Assembly: GCA_033032865.1 (NCBI GenBank)
Contig: JAWHQI010000201.1
Coordinates: forward strand, 4,775,501 to 4,839,500
Direction of reading: 5' to 3'
From: Dactylorhiza incarnata
Lineage: Eukaryota > Streptophyta > Magnoliopsida > Asparagales > Orchidaceae
Length of the DNA: 64,000 bases
The stretch's first letter is position 1. Each line of letters opens with the position of its first letter. The notes under the pieces are model-generated. The model was not told the DNA's origin and did no database searches. It saw only the letters and a program-made list of their open reading frames with translations. The position numbers and the translations under genes are program-made. Shown in pieces: positions 10,943-22,293 of the stretch.

Positions 10943-13900
10943 AACCTATAAAAACCTAATTCTCCTCAAAACAAATTTCTCTGGTATTTCCTCATGCTTG
11001 ATGTGTCTCATCGTATCTTCAAATGCCTGAATCTTTAGTCATCAAAAATCTTCAAATTTGAATTATAGTGCTAACACACCGCGTTGTGTCTAACGCATGG
11101 CGTTAGAATGTTTTCCTGAAATTGGTACTTTCTTTCTACCTTTCTCTTTGTATGTCTCTTTATATCTCTACAAGCATCTTATTTTTATATTAATTTCTCG
11201 AAAAACCAAAACACAATAAAAATTTAAAAACCATTTTTAAACAAACAAAATGATGCTTACAGAGCCTTCTAATCATCTCTATAATGTCTAGAATTTCTAC
11301 ACTGAGAAGGCCTCTATATAATAACTCTAAATCAAAGATTTTTTTCCAAAATACAAGAAATCATGTACTATTTTGGCATTAAGAGTCAACTCCCATCGTT
11401 AGTGGTCAACGCCAGCATTATGAGTCAACGCTCGACGTTAGGTCTTTTTGCTCCAATTTCCATTTTGTTACTTTTTAAAAATCTCCGGTAGTTTCTCTTG
11501 CATATTTTTATGTTTGTTTTTCTTTTCTGCTAGTTTTCTATTTTTCAATTAATTTTTGTTTTTATTTATTAAAAAAATCCACAAAGATTCAAATAATAAA
11601 AAACTTTCAAAAATATGATTTGTCATGCCTTTGCCATGCCTTTGTTGTATTATTTGACTATAGGATTTCACATGAGCAAAAATCTTGTTATTTTCTTCTC
11701 CAATGGTCAAAATTGACTAAGCATACTCTTAAAGATTCTCTTCAATGTTTAATTTTAATTTCAAGTTTCCTAAATATTATTTTGATGCGTTGACCTTGAT
11801 CTTGTTATGTCCAATGAAATAGACTATAAAAAATTGTGGGCGATTGCCTAGCAAGCCTTTATGTATGAGTAATTTTGTAAGTTAAATAATGATTCATTCA
11901 CTCACTCTTTTAGTAATCTACATGTGATCATAATCTTAGTCTTGCATGATTGTGTAGTGTAATTGTTTTACATGTTAAGTTGTATGCCTATATTACATAT
12001 ACCATCTTTTCAAAAATAAAATTCTTAAACATATTGAAGTGTGATTTCAAATTTTTTGTTGTTTGCAAAAAACAAGTAAATTCAGAGATCTTTGTCCTAA
12101 GTTAAAAAATATGAATAAAATGATAAAGATAACTCTACCAAGCACTACACAGCCTCTTGATAAATCTTAATGAGCATTGTGAGATTGAGCACATTGGCAA
12201 GAATTATAAAGTGTCTTGTATAAACACATCTTTTTTTTCACTTCTATTTGTACATCGGATCACCCAACACCAACAACACCCAAGCCTTTATCCCACCATA
12301 GTGGGGTCGGCTATATGGATCCTCTATTGCTATTGAGCCCTATCTTTAATCATAATCTCACAAATTCCTAAGTACATCATGTATTTCCTTATAGTTTCAT
12401 TCCAAGTCTTTTCTGGTCTACCCCTCCCCCGTTTAACATGTCTAGTGACTAAACTCTCATAATGCCTAATAGTTGCCTCTAATGGTCTCCTATATACATG
12501 TCCGGACCATCTTAAACGATCTTATCGCATCTTCTCTACATTTTGCTCCACTCCTGTCTTATCCCTGATACATTCATTCTTAATTTTATCTAGTCTCGTG
12601 TAACCACACATCCACCTATCCATTCTAATCTCCGCAACTCCCATTTTTTGCTCATGTACACCATTCATTGCCCAACAGTCAGAACCATAGAGCATTGCTG
12701 GTCTAATTGTAGTTCGATAAAACTTTCCTTTATGTTTTAATGGTACTTTACGATCACATAAGATCCTAGACGCGCCTCTCCACTTCAACCAACCTACTTG
12801 GATTCTATGTATCACATCTTTATCTACACCTCCATCCTTTTGAATTATCGATACCAAATATTTAAAGCACTCACTGCAGGAAATATCTTGGTCACCCAAT
12901 TAAATGACGGAGTCATCCGACCTTCTAGCCCTACTAAACTTAAGCTCTATATACTCCGTCTTTGTCCTGCTCAACCTTAAACCCTTCTTTTCTAAAGTGT
13001 CTCGCCAAGATTCAAGTTTCGCATTTACACACTCACACGTCTCATCGACCAAAACAATATCATATGCAAATAATATTGTTTTGGAGATGATATTGTTTTG
13101 GTCGATCAGACGCGTGAGGGTATAAACACAAAACTTGAATCTTGACAAGTCACTTTAGAAAAGAGGGGTTTTAGGTTGAGCAGGACAAAGATGGGGTATA
13201 TAGAGCTTAAATTTTGAATGTACACAGGATCACCCAAAATAAAAAAAAATAAAAAAATGCTTATATGATCCCCAAGCAATACTTCGCTCCCTGATAAGTC
13301 ATAATGCACATTGTGTGGGCGAAGCACCTTGGTAGTTGTGTTTTTATGTACTTTGAAATAAACATTCTAGAGTTGGTGTGTGAAAATAATTCTAAGACTC
13401 TCTTAATATTGTTTTACTGCTTCATTACATATGTCATGTGTTTTGATTATATCACTTTTATGCTCATATCAAAACAATATTTGCACACATCATTATCTTT
13501 CATAAAGCGTCAACTCATGAGAATTGGATTCTAATGCATATCTACATAATTATCTAAATAGCATAAGTTATTCACTAGACTACAATGCATGATCTCTATA
13601 ATATTTTCTTTGCTTTAAATGCAAATTAATTTCATTGTCACTATTATCTTTTTGAATATGACAAATCATGCTTGCCATTAGTTGTTGAAAATTTTTCAAG
13701 GTTAATGCTCCTTACATGTGAAAATTCTTACAAATTGTTTGCACTTGTTTTTTTTTTCAAAATCAAAACTAAAAATAAAAAATTTCTCTAACAATTAAAA
13801 TGATTATCTTGGTTACTTTGTTTTCCGAACTATTGATATGATCATGTATTTTTACCATGCTTTATCATGTTTATCTCAAGTCTTAATTTTGAAGTTTTTT

Positions 13901-14150
13901 CATCACTTGTGTTTCAAAACTCTTTTTCACTTTCTCCTTTTTCAACAAGTGGTAGACTTGCTTGGTAAATTACAAGGGATTTTGTTTCTTACACGCTTAT
14001 CATATTTTTCCACTACACTAATCTCTCTAAGATTGATCATGACTTCTTCTATTTACAACAAAACTCTTAACCCTCTCTTAATAGTCTTAACTTTCACATA
14101 TTTACCTTATTCAAGCCTTGTTTTGTTTCACTTCACCCACTTTTGCTAAT
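10943..14150 (+). other. A 3' non-coding region
   Basis: AT-rich, without a convincing gene except the LINE at 12267-13218. A-family words occur near 11090 (TCTAACGCATGGCGTTAGA) and 11394-11445 (CGTTAGTGGTCAACGCC and similar). The stretch around 12150-12230 (CAAGCACTAC, TCTTAATGAGCATTGTGAG) corresponds to 36938-37020 in C and is partly duplicated at about 13272-13350. The antisense accessory gene present in C at the equivalent place is absent. Confidence 0.65.
12267..13218 (-). mobile_element. 5'-truncated, 5'-inverted LINE (RTE-like) in element A
   Basis: The minus strand encodes the C-terminal part of a plant non-LTR reverse transcriptase: FAYDIVLVDET (a decayed FADDIVLV active site, about 13070) and then FKYLVSIIQ, RIQVGWLKWRGAS, IRPAMLYGSDCWA and RWMCGYTR (12522-12899). 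The 3' end is near 12270, in a GTTGTTGG-type tail. Flanks TGTACATCGGATCACCCA (12249-12266) and TGTACACAGGATCACCCA (13219-13236) form an 18-bp target duplication with two changes. The 5' end is an inverted duplication: 12941-13063 pairs with 13087-13209, centre 13075. Confidence 0.85.
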
Positions 14151-14420
14151 AACAAAAGGGGGAGAATAAAATGAGAAAGCTTAATGATTAAGGAGTAAGA
14201 ATAAAATGAGAAAGCTTAATGATTAAGGAGTAAGATTCACTAGTTTTAGGGGGAGCATAAATCTATTCTATGGGAACATACACTATGGGGGAGCACATAT
14301 CTCTAAATATATTTCTCATAGAAACCTCTAAGTAGCATAGTGTCATATCGTAAAACACATCATTTAACTTTGTAATCTGATTTATCTTACTTGGATTTGT
14401 TATTATCAAAAGGGGGAGAT
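14150..14420 (+). repeat. Polypurine-tract array of A
   Basis: Repeated AGGGGGAGAAT / AGGGGGAGCA tracts occur near 14154, 14250 and 14285, with the final CAAAAGGGGGAGAT at 14407-14420 touching the 3' LTR. The last is the expected primer for plus-strand synthesis. Multiple tracts are a known Sirevirus trait. Confidence 0.85.
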
Positions 14421-15604
14421 TGTTGGAACACGTTTTTCCACATCCCTTTGGTTTGACAAAAATAAATCCTACTTGTATTTGATCAAGTTTGTCATTGTGT
14501 TTTAGGTATGCAGGATTGAACAAGGATGGCAATAGGATGCTATATTTTGGTCCGAACTAGCTCAATGTGCTAAAAGAAAAGAATATGGTCTAATTCCAGG
14601 CATTAGAGCCAATACATATGTTGACCCTCGATCCCGCCAATGTGAAATTGCTATGGAGGGTAGCTGCCGTGATTGTGGGAGCAGTTTTGGAATGACTTGG
14701 TCTAACGTTAGGAGTTAGCCTTAACACTAGCGTTAGAGTTGCCTAAATAAGAGCTTTCCAAACATGCAATATCTCCTTCCCAGAATGAGAATACATGCCA
14801 TGAATCATTACTAAATTGATTCAACGTCTGGCCTTAAGTCTAACGCCAACATTAGTTTCCTCTCCAATAAAAGGGTGGCTTTCGTTCTTTTCAACATTAC
14901 AACTTAAGGAGCCCTAATCCACCTCTCTGAAATCTCTTTGAGGGCTGTATTTTCATACCACTAAAGTTCTCCCATTCAAATTCCAGAGAAGGAATCAAAG
15001 GAGGATCGAATCAACACAAACTCAGTGCGAAGAACACACACTTCGACTTCAATGATCTTCAACGGTTCTTCGTCGTCTTTTTTAGATTTCTTCATAGGAA
15101 GTTTTCAATTTAAATTTCATATTTTGTAATACCTTTTTATCTTTGTGATCGTATAGTGGAGAATTCGTCGCGGTTGTTGATGACTAGGTCCATGTGTGAC
15201 TTAGGTGGAATTCACCGCGTGTGTTGGTGACTAGGTCTAAGGCTTAGGTCTATGGGGTGCTCGAGTCCTTTCTGGGAATAGAGAGACTAGAGAGGCTTGA
15301 GGTCGAATCAGGGAATAGATCGGCTAAAGCCAACCAGTTATTAGGGAGATGAGTCGATATAGAAAATAAAAAGAGTTTTTCATATTCATGCCTCAATTTC
15401 TAGCATTGCAGAAATCCTGTCTTGTAATCAATCAATAATAATCTTGTCTCTATTTGTTTAATAATATTGATTTGGTTTTATTTTCTAGCAATTTACTTTT
15501 GATCTAATCTCTTTCTTAGAAAATATCAAAAAAATACTTTAAAATAAAGATTTCTAAAACCCTTACTCACCCCGCTCCCTCTAAGGGCACCATAAGATCC
15601 AACA
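14421..15604 (+). mobile_element. A 3' LTR
   Basis: TGTTGGAACACG to AAGATCCAACA, 1184 bases. U3 holds dyads on the theme TAACGTTAG / AACACTAGCGTTAG (about 14698-14850). U5 holds CGCGGTTGTTGATGACTAGG-type repeats (about 15165-15245). The Sirevirus tract is decayed to CACCCCGCTCCCTCTAAG. Downstream DNA is a gypsy fragment, the likely older host of A. Confidence 0.92.
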
Positions 15605-15830
15605 CCTCTTACCACATTGACCAGTAAGGATCATAGGTTTGCTTGGATGTTGTAGTGTGCAAAAGTGTTTAATGAATTGAATAGATAATTGATCTCTACA
15701 CCTATTTTGGGTTCACCGTGTGATCCAAAAGCTATCAGGTATATAGTGATGCCTCAGGGAGTGGCTTAGGCTACGTATTATGCCAATCTGAAAATGTGAT
15801 AGCTTATGATTCACACTTGCTGAGTGTGTT
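15605..15830 (+). pseudogene. Ty3/gypsy RT-RNase H fragment
   Basis: A short reading around 15640-15830 gives the connection and the RNase H start of a gypsy polymerase: CAKVFNELNR, LISTPILGSPCDP, then YSDASGSGLGYVLCQSENVIAY, broken by stops. It is cut on the left by A and on the right by LTR L, so it is an older layer. Confidence 0.8.
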
Positions 15831-16044
15831 GGATCTACGGTGCCCATAGAGGGGGGGGGGGGGGGGGGGGTGAATAAGGGTTCTTAATATTTTAAAACGA
15901 ACTAAAAATATTCATGTTAATAAAGTAGTTTCATGATATTTATAGAAAACCTTATTTTATCTTTGCATAAAAGAATGTATCAAAGGTTACTTTATGAAAG
16001 GGAGGAATCCAAATTTCTTTTGTACCGTCGGCGGTAAGTGCTAT
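15831..16044 (-). mobile_element. Copia LTR end L (partial)
   Basis: TGTTGGATCTACGGTGCCC plus a long G run and GTGAATAAGGG is the reverse of a Sirevirus LTR terminus. About 214 bases remain before gypsy element H interrupts it. GTACCGTCGGCGGTAA at 16022-16037 recurs inside H at 16227-16242. The G homopolymer (about 15851-15870) is of uncertain length. Confidence 0.7.
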
Positions 16045-16339
16045 TGTAACACCCCATTTTCGAATGGTAAGGATTTGTTAGAAACATGTAGCTGATAGCT
16101 AACGTCGCGCGGTATGGGTACTGCTGGCGATAGCCTTTCATTGAGATAATCCGCTATCAGCTAGGCAGCATCTCCTTGTCGACGAGAAGTCTTTCATATC
16201 GTTGGAGCTAGCGTCAGGCGTTTTTGGTACCGTCGGCGGTAAACATTTCAACTAGAAGAGACTGTATATCTGCTAGACTGAGTGTCTACTAGACATTCCA
16301 AGAGAGTTCCTATGGAGACTTGGAGTCGTTTCATGGTCC

Positions 16340-16575
16340 TTTGAATAAAATCTGCTAAATGCTGACTAGACCTCTAGTCGACATAGGCAGTTTGTCGACT
16401 AGAAGTCAAGTCGACAAGCCCAGTTTAGAAAGTCTGCTAAATGTTGACTAGATCTCTAGTCGATATAGGCAGTTTGTCGACTAGAGGACTATTCGACAAG
16501 CTTAATTTAGAGGTCTGCTCAAATATCGACTAGACCTCTTGTCGATAAAAGTAGTGTATCGACTATAGGTCTTGA
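16340..16575 (+). repeat. U3 dyad array of H (GTCGACTAG words)
   Basis: About three copies of a unit of roughly 80 bases containing GACTAGACCTCTAGTCGAC and TTTGTCGACTAGA, each largely self-complementary. The array ends about 100 bases before the TATA box. It resembles in style, but not in sequence, the arrays of the copia LTRs. Confidence 0.8.
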
Positions 16576-16678
16576 TGACACAGGTAGAGCGGCTGATATT
16601 TCCTGTTTCATTTTGACGGACTGTGGCTGCCTAATTTCCCATTGACTTTAAACCTAATAGTGTGGGCTTGGTCCATAC

Positions 16679-16685
16679 TATATAA
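16679..16685 (+). promoter_or_regulatory. TATA box of H LTR
   Basis: TATATAA within CCATACTATATAAGG, about 210 bases before the short ATG exon. Start near 16710 expected. Confidence 0.6.
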
Positions 16686-16888
16686 GGTTGTTTGGGGAAA
16701 GTCTTTAAGACCACTTTTCAGTCATCTCTCTTTCTCTCTCGAAGCTTGAGATAGAAGAAACCGTGGAAGAGGAAGAAGGAATCATTCGACCATTGTTGGA
16801 TCTTCGAAGCTCCAAATCGCGAGCCATTTCCAGATCCTCGGAGAGGAACCCACATCGCTCATTTCCATCCAAATCAAATCTTAGATTC

Positions 16889-16912
16889 ATGGCGCCAAAG
16901 AAATCAACAAGG
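16889..16912 (+). CDS. gag: Putative first coding exon of H gag, inside the LTR
   Basis: ATG plus seven codons (MAPKKSTR) is followed at once by GGTAACA, a good 5' splice site (GT at 16913). Removing 16913-18637 (acceptor TATTATAG at 18637) joins it in phase to LTRGGAGCSQPRN, the gag opening downstream of the primer site. Element K has the same layout: eight codons (MAKKKAPR) and the same donor context at 62959-62982. Basic residues could aid RNA binding or nuclear entry. The splice is inferred. Confidence 0.55.
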
Positions 16913-18402
16913 GTAACAATCCTTCCTCTAAGTCTTAGGACGTGTTTGGTCATCTCATTCTTTTTTCTATGCTTGCATAGAGTTGTCACTTTCACTAACT
17001 AGTGAAGTGTAGGACTCCCTTTAGTTCTACTGAACTCTGGGTAGATTATGTCCGTCATTGACATATACTGCATGTAGAAATTTGGCATACGTACAGATTT
17101 AAAAAAGTTGTAAGAAGCCTACCCGTGGTCATTAGCTTGGATCAGTGATTCTTGACTTGTGACATTGCATTTAGGTTAAGCCTATATTGCGTACCGGAGA
17201 ATGAATCCATGAAATATGTGATCATGTTACGGGATTTGAGTTTAAGGTGTCTCTTGGAGTTCTTAATGGAAGCCCCTTGATTTGTGCGTGTTTGAGAGCA
17301 AACATTAACCAGAAATTCATAGGAGAGTTGACTTAGACCTCCAATATTTTTTATGATAGTGATGCCTAAGTTCACTTGTATGGATTAGGTGCGTAGCTTT
17401 TAATTATGGTGACACTTGTATTTGATACATACTTACGGGCCAAGGCGAAGCCATACCCACATCGTGATGATTGATCGCGATGACTAGAGCACGAGCAAAG
17501 CTGAAACGAACCCATTCCATGCAGATCGGTGTGAGGTCTTATCCTCTGAAATGCAATGTAATCATGGTGTAGGTCATGGAAGGTATGATAACCTAGATTG
17601 GCAAAATTTCTCCTAACCAACCATGTTTACATAACTTAGGGTGGTGCTCTTGAGTGAGTACACTTAAATCATGCCATGAGTGTATGAAGCGTGTGATTTT
17701 GAGTACCCACGTTTGTGATGTGATGAATTGATGTTATGTTAGCCTCATGGGATTTCTTAGGTGGTTGTGGGGATCCACTAGGTCAACCCAACTAACATCA
17801 TTTGCATATTAGGTTCCCCTTATTTTGATGCTCAACCTAGAAGATTGATTGTTCTTGAATCCTCACCTTTTGTAGAGTTGATGCACTTTCTTGATTATAT
17901 TACATGTTGCATGTACGACTTGCTTGCAAGTGGCGATGCCCCGCCCCAGAGCTGTCTAGAATTGTCAGGAGGTGGGATCATTACGCAGTTTGTGGTCAGC
18001 TCATAGCCGACCCAAATTTACCTCTTATCTGTGGATGGTGCAGGTGCTGGTGAGCCGAGCTAAAAATAGAGGGCTGAAGCCCATTACTGAGTAGGCCCTC
18101 GAAGGCCATCCTGTTTTACTATTTTTCATGTATTGTCGACCTGCATGTCGATGTATGTTATAGGGTTTTGTTACATTGGTTGAATGTAAGGCCTTAAGGC
18201 CGTGACACTACTATTAACATTCATGAGTAGGTGGACATTCTTATGAAACTGCTTAATGAAAGCTTCTGCTAGTGCTTATATACTCTCGTGTAGTAATGCG
18301 TATTCTGTTTATCATCTCATAATGTCTAGGTAGTGTGTTCAATATGGAGTTGAGTCCCGGCCGGACCTATTGTTATATTATTTGTACTAGCAGGGTGTTT
18401 CA

Positions 18403-18414
18403 ATTTGGTATCAA
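18403..18414 (+). other. Primer binding site of H
   Basis: ATTTGGTATCAA directly after the LTR end, the usual initiator tRNA-Met site of plant gypsy elements with one change. Confidence 0.75.
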
Positions 18415-18637
18415 ACTTTAGGTTTCAATTCGTAGTTTTTAGAATTTGAGGCCGAATTCTTTTTAAGGGGTGCAGTGCACGTGATGTGCGTTCACCTAAA
18501 ACGATAAAAAATAATAAGAATGTCCATTTAAGAATGAAAAATAAGCATGTTTGTTGAATTGTTTGCGGAACCTGAGCGTTCCTTCTTTGATGTTTTGCTA
18601 ATTTTCGATCACTAAATTATGTGTTTCAATATTATAG

Positions 18638-19698
18638 TTGACTAGGGGTGGAGCAGGGTGTTCTCAACCCCGTAATACTGTTGAGAATAGTGCGCTTACT
18701 AGTGCTCTTGTGACATCCCCTTCTATTGAAGTAATTAGATTGGTCATAGAAGCTGTGTTTTCTATGCTTAATGCACAACCATGAAGGCTTGTACAACCTC
18801 CTACTCCTGATGTGGTCCCGATGTTAGTTGTTGCAGTTGATCCATAGTGAAATCGCATGTGAATTGCTAGTAGATGAAACCTTTTCTAAGCTTCAACACT
18901 CCATATTTCTCGGGGACTCAAACCCCAATGAAAGTAGATGAGTGGTAATCAAGTTTTAAGAAGTCCTTTGACTTGCTTTACTTGTGAGAAGGTGGGGCCT
19001 GACTTGAGAATGTCGAAGTAGTTCTCCAAAGATGGAATATTGAATGTTGGAGAACACTTGTGCAACGAGTATAAACTATGCTGAATTAGGGAAAGCAGTG
19101 GAGTCTTTCGTTTCCCAATACCCTCCAACCCAGCCGAGAGTGTACTCTCTTGGACAATAGGAGGTACCAAAGTATTGTTTGTGTGATGTTGCTTCTATGG
19201 TTTATAAGACGTGCAATTGTGGATATTATGTCGTTGTAATGCTCTTTCTCCATAGGAATAATGGATGTCCACATTAGAGCAAGGAAAACATGATAAAATC
19301 CTACGATTGTTTGCGAAGGCAAGTTAGCACATGCTTAGACCTTTTGTTCTTAAGGGGCCGTAAAACCCCATGCTCAATTGACAAGAAGCCTTTTGATAGC
19401 ATGACTTTGTCACTGGTATAAATTTTGATTTAGCTTTTATAGCTTAATGTGATTTATACTTCATGTGTGACTATATGTTTCATTTGTGTGTAAGATTAGG
19501 CTTCGTCCTAATATTCAACTATCCGACGAGAGCTCTTTTTGATACTGGAGCATCGCACTCATTTCTGTCTCAGGACTTTGTGGTGTGAATCGGAGTGCCA
19601 TCTTCCTTAAGAAAGGATAGATTGGAGGTAGTGCTACCCAATGAGTTTCAAATGAGCACAAATAGGAGAAGCTGTGTAAAGGTGTTGACAGGGAATCA
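18638..19698 (+). pseudogene. gag: H gypsy gag-protease, decayed and truncated
   Basis: After the proposed splice acceptor, the reading TRGGAGCSQPRNTVENSA leads to a stop at 18782. Further on are a gag block (FLSFNTPYFSGTQTP, about 18878; DEW and KSFDLL) and the aspartic protease signature ALFDTGASHSFLS (about 19530). Many stops and frameshifts. It is cut at 19698 by LTR I; AATCA at 19694-19698 is the possible target duplication. Confidence 0.8.
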
Positions 19699-21290
19699 TG
19701 AAAGTGCACAATGAAACCCCTGAGTATTCTCTAGAGGGGGGTGAATAGAGATTTAAAATTTTCAATAAAATGTGCATAGAACAATGACAATTCTAAGTAC
19801 TAAGCATCCATAATTCCAACCAGAATAAATTAATCATATAATAACAAAACTAAATATGGAATATCACAGAAAGTTATCACATCACAGATGAGAAAAGAGC
19901 TATAGTGGTTCCCCAAAATCTGGGTACTCCACTCTTCTACCACCTTGGTAGGAATACACTTTCTTAGTGCCTGAGTCTTTTGATAAGGAGACTCTTAGAA
20001 CCAGGATCTGAGTCTGTTGTTAAGGAGACTCTTAGAACCAAGCTAGATCTTTTGATAAAGTGATCTTGAACCAAACTAGATCTTTATTTAAGGAGATCTT
20101 GAACCAGGATCTAAATCCTTTTAAGAGGGATTCTTAGGTCTCTTTACTCAATTTACAGGAAGTAGAAAATAGAGTAAGAAGAAGAAGATGAAGATTGTTC
20201 TTCTGAGTATTAATCCTCTTGCAGCAATCAATGAGGATTGTAGGCACAATGTGTTTTCTGGATCCTTCTTCAAAGAATGAATCCTTGCGTGAGGAAGATG
20301 CAAGGATTATGATAGCCATGATCCAGTTGTTGATCTCTGTGTATTCTATATGTTTCTTTTAGAGAGAGAGAGAAAGAAGAAGTAGAAGCCTTTTGTGTAT
20401 TAGTACAAAAATCTGTCGTGTATTCTGTTAGAGAGAGAGACCTGGAGCAAAAGAATAATAATTGTTATTATTTCCTTTATTTTAAATTTTGTATGTATAT
20501 TCCTCTATCGAATGGAGATGAATGACTTTCCTTTTTTGATCTTTATCTAGTTGGAATGTCCAATATGTATTATTGCTCTCTTTCTATTTGTGTTCTCTAC
20601 CCATCAAAATCCTTTGTATAATTTCCAATTTCAGCATTATTGAATCTATGAAATCCTTCTTTCTCTTCTTGTACATGTATGACCCATTATAAATCAAATA
20701 ACATCAATATATATCTCATGAATAAGTATCAGAATTTATTCCAGAAAATTTACCAAATTTGTGACTGTATTCGACGTTGTCTCGAATAACTTTTGTCTTC
20801 TTATCGACGCACCACTGAGTTCTAGTAAAAGCAGCTTTGAAATCTTCCTCAACTTTAAGTTGAACTATGCTATCAAAGTTGCATCGATTCCTTGTTGACG
20901 TATCCATCGAGATGAATACGTAGACTTTAAACGCTGACTTCTGCGTCGAATACAATTCGAAGTTGCGTCGACTTCAAATGATGTGTCGAATGAATATGGC
21001 TTCTGCATTGAATACAACTCGATGTCGCGTCGACTTCCAATGATACATTGACTACCAGTCTAAGTTATCCTTAATTCTATTCAAAGTTACTTCGACTTTC
21101 AATCAAATTAGCGTCGACTTCTTTTTGACGCAGAATTAACTCAACTGAATTTTGCACTCCATTTGACTAGACTTTGACACACTAATGTGACTGTGTCATC
21201 ATAAGACACACATCTGATTAATAGATATGATTGTCTACCATAACTGTATCTCAAATATGCGCACTGGAGAATTATAAGGGTAGTTGTTCA
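19699..21290 (-). mobile_element. D-family LTR I (3' LTR, reverse)
   Basis: Read leftwards from about 21290 to TGAAAGTGCAC at 19699 it follows the D LTR along its length (1592 against 1602 bases): TCGACG dyads (about 20770-21130), GAGTCTCC/AGACTC repeats (about 19975-20135), CTCTAGAGGGGGGTG near 19730, end GTGCACTTTCA. To the right stand a purine-rich stretch (reverse of TTTTCTTCTCACC) and an accessory-gene C-terminus, so this is a 3' LTR. Confidence 0.85.
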
Positions 21291-22293
21291 TTTTCTTCTC
21301 ACCTGATTGTTACAGACTTTTGGGAGAAGCTTTTCTTTTTCTTGAAAAGGACATGTTGGCACATTTCTTGCTAGAAATATAAGAGGCTCCTCCTCCTCAG
21401 CAGTCCTGACATCATTCTTCTATTCTTCTTCCTCAACAAGTTTGTCAACATCTTGGTGAAGCTCCCCCTGAGTGATGCAGCCTCTTCAGTAATGTGGACT
21501 GCTTGATGAGCAATTACGGTAACATCCTTTATGATCTTTCCATTAGTTCTTAGGATCTCCCCCTGGGTTGATGCAGGCAACTCAAACTGGATTTATGTAG
21601 GCCTTTCAAGATTTCTAGCAATCTCCCCCTCTTAAATAGTCATTTCCTTCTCTTGAACAGTCTCCCCTTCTTGACCATGCACTTCCTTTTCTTGAACAGT
21701 CTCCCCTTCTTGAGCATGCACTTCCTCCCCTTGAACAGTCTCCCCCTTCTGAACCTTACTGACAAGTGAGGTTAAGAAATATCTTGTTATCTTAGATGAT
21801 GATATCAGTGTATTGATTGCCTAAATTAATTCCATTGTTTCTTTTAGTTCAGTTTCCATCTGAGAATATTTCCTTTGAAACTTCCTTGACTAAGTCTGTA
21901 GCAAGTCAGAAAAGTCTCAGTGGCCAGATCCTCTACTTTATATATTGGTTGATCAATATCAAAAGGAGGTATAGTATGGGAGGTAGAAGGTGTATCAATA
22001 GGAGGAATTGATATGTCAATAGGAGTTGATTGAGGATGATCATTTTCTAGAGGAGCAGAAAGGATGACAATGAGATTGTGTTCTGGGGTTGTGGTAGATT
22101 GTGGTTGTGGGGAAGAGATCTGTGATGGATGTTCATCACTTATGGTATATGGTATGATTATTTTTTGTTCTTGAGCAGCTGGAGATGGAGGAGATTGTGG
22201 AACTTGACCAGGTTTTAAAATTTGTCTGGTCCACTTGGAGAAGATCCATATATTTACTCTATTACCACGAGGAATGTGCACTCCTTTGGATCT
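21291..22293 (-). pseudogene. Accessory gene C-terminal part of element I
   Basis: An open reading from 22281 to 21844 (about 145 residues, rich in P, S, T and I) and further decayed reading to 21371. It contains tandem EGETVQEKEVHAQ-like units encoded around 21620-21750, a sequence that also yields repeated GAAGGGGAGA purine tracts. It stands directly before a 3' LTR in sense orientation, the place of the accessory genes of B and G. Its N-terminal part is missing because LTR J interrupts it at 22294. Function unknown. Confidence 0.55.

Larger units (their letters stand above)
16045..18402 (+). mobile_element. Gypsy (Tekay/Del-like) LTR of element H
   Basis: TGTAACACCCC to AGGGTGTTTCA, 2358 bases, followed by ATTTGGTATCA: the standard outline of a plant chromovirus LTR. 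It has a dyad array (16340-16575), a TATA box (16679), a short ATG exon (16889-16912) and a long U5. Element K at 62319 is a diverged relative that shares the ATG-exon and downstream blocks but has a different U3. Confidence 0.88.

Noticed and set aside
15851..15870. Long G run (and C/G runs near 42716 and 50640) as a biological feature
   Set aside because: They are expansions of the normal CACCCCC(n)TCTAG LTR tract, and homopolymer length is unreliable in assemblies.
16705..17002. Overlapping 79- and 96-codon frames in the H LTR as independent genes
   Set aside because: Only the eight-codon ATG exon is conserved with element K; the rest of the plus frame runs past a good splice donor, and the minus frame is its shadow.
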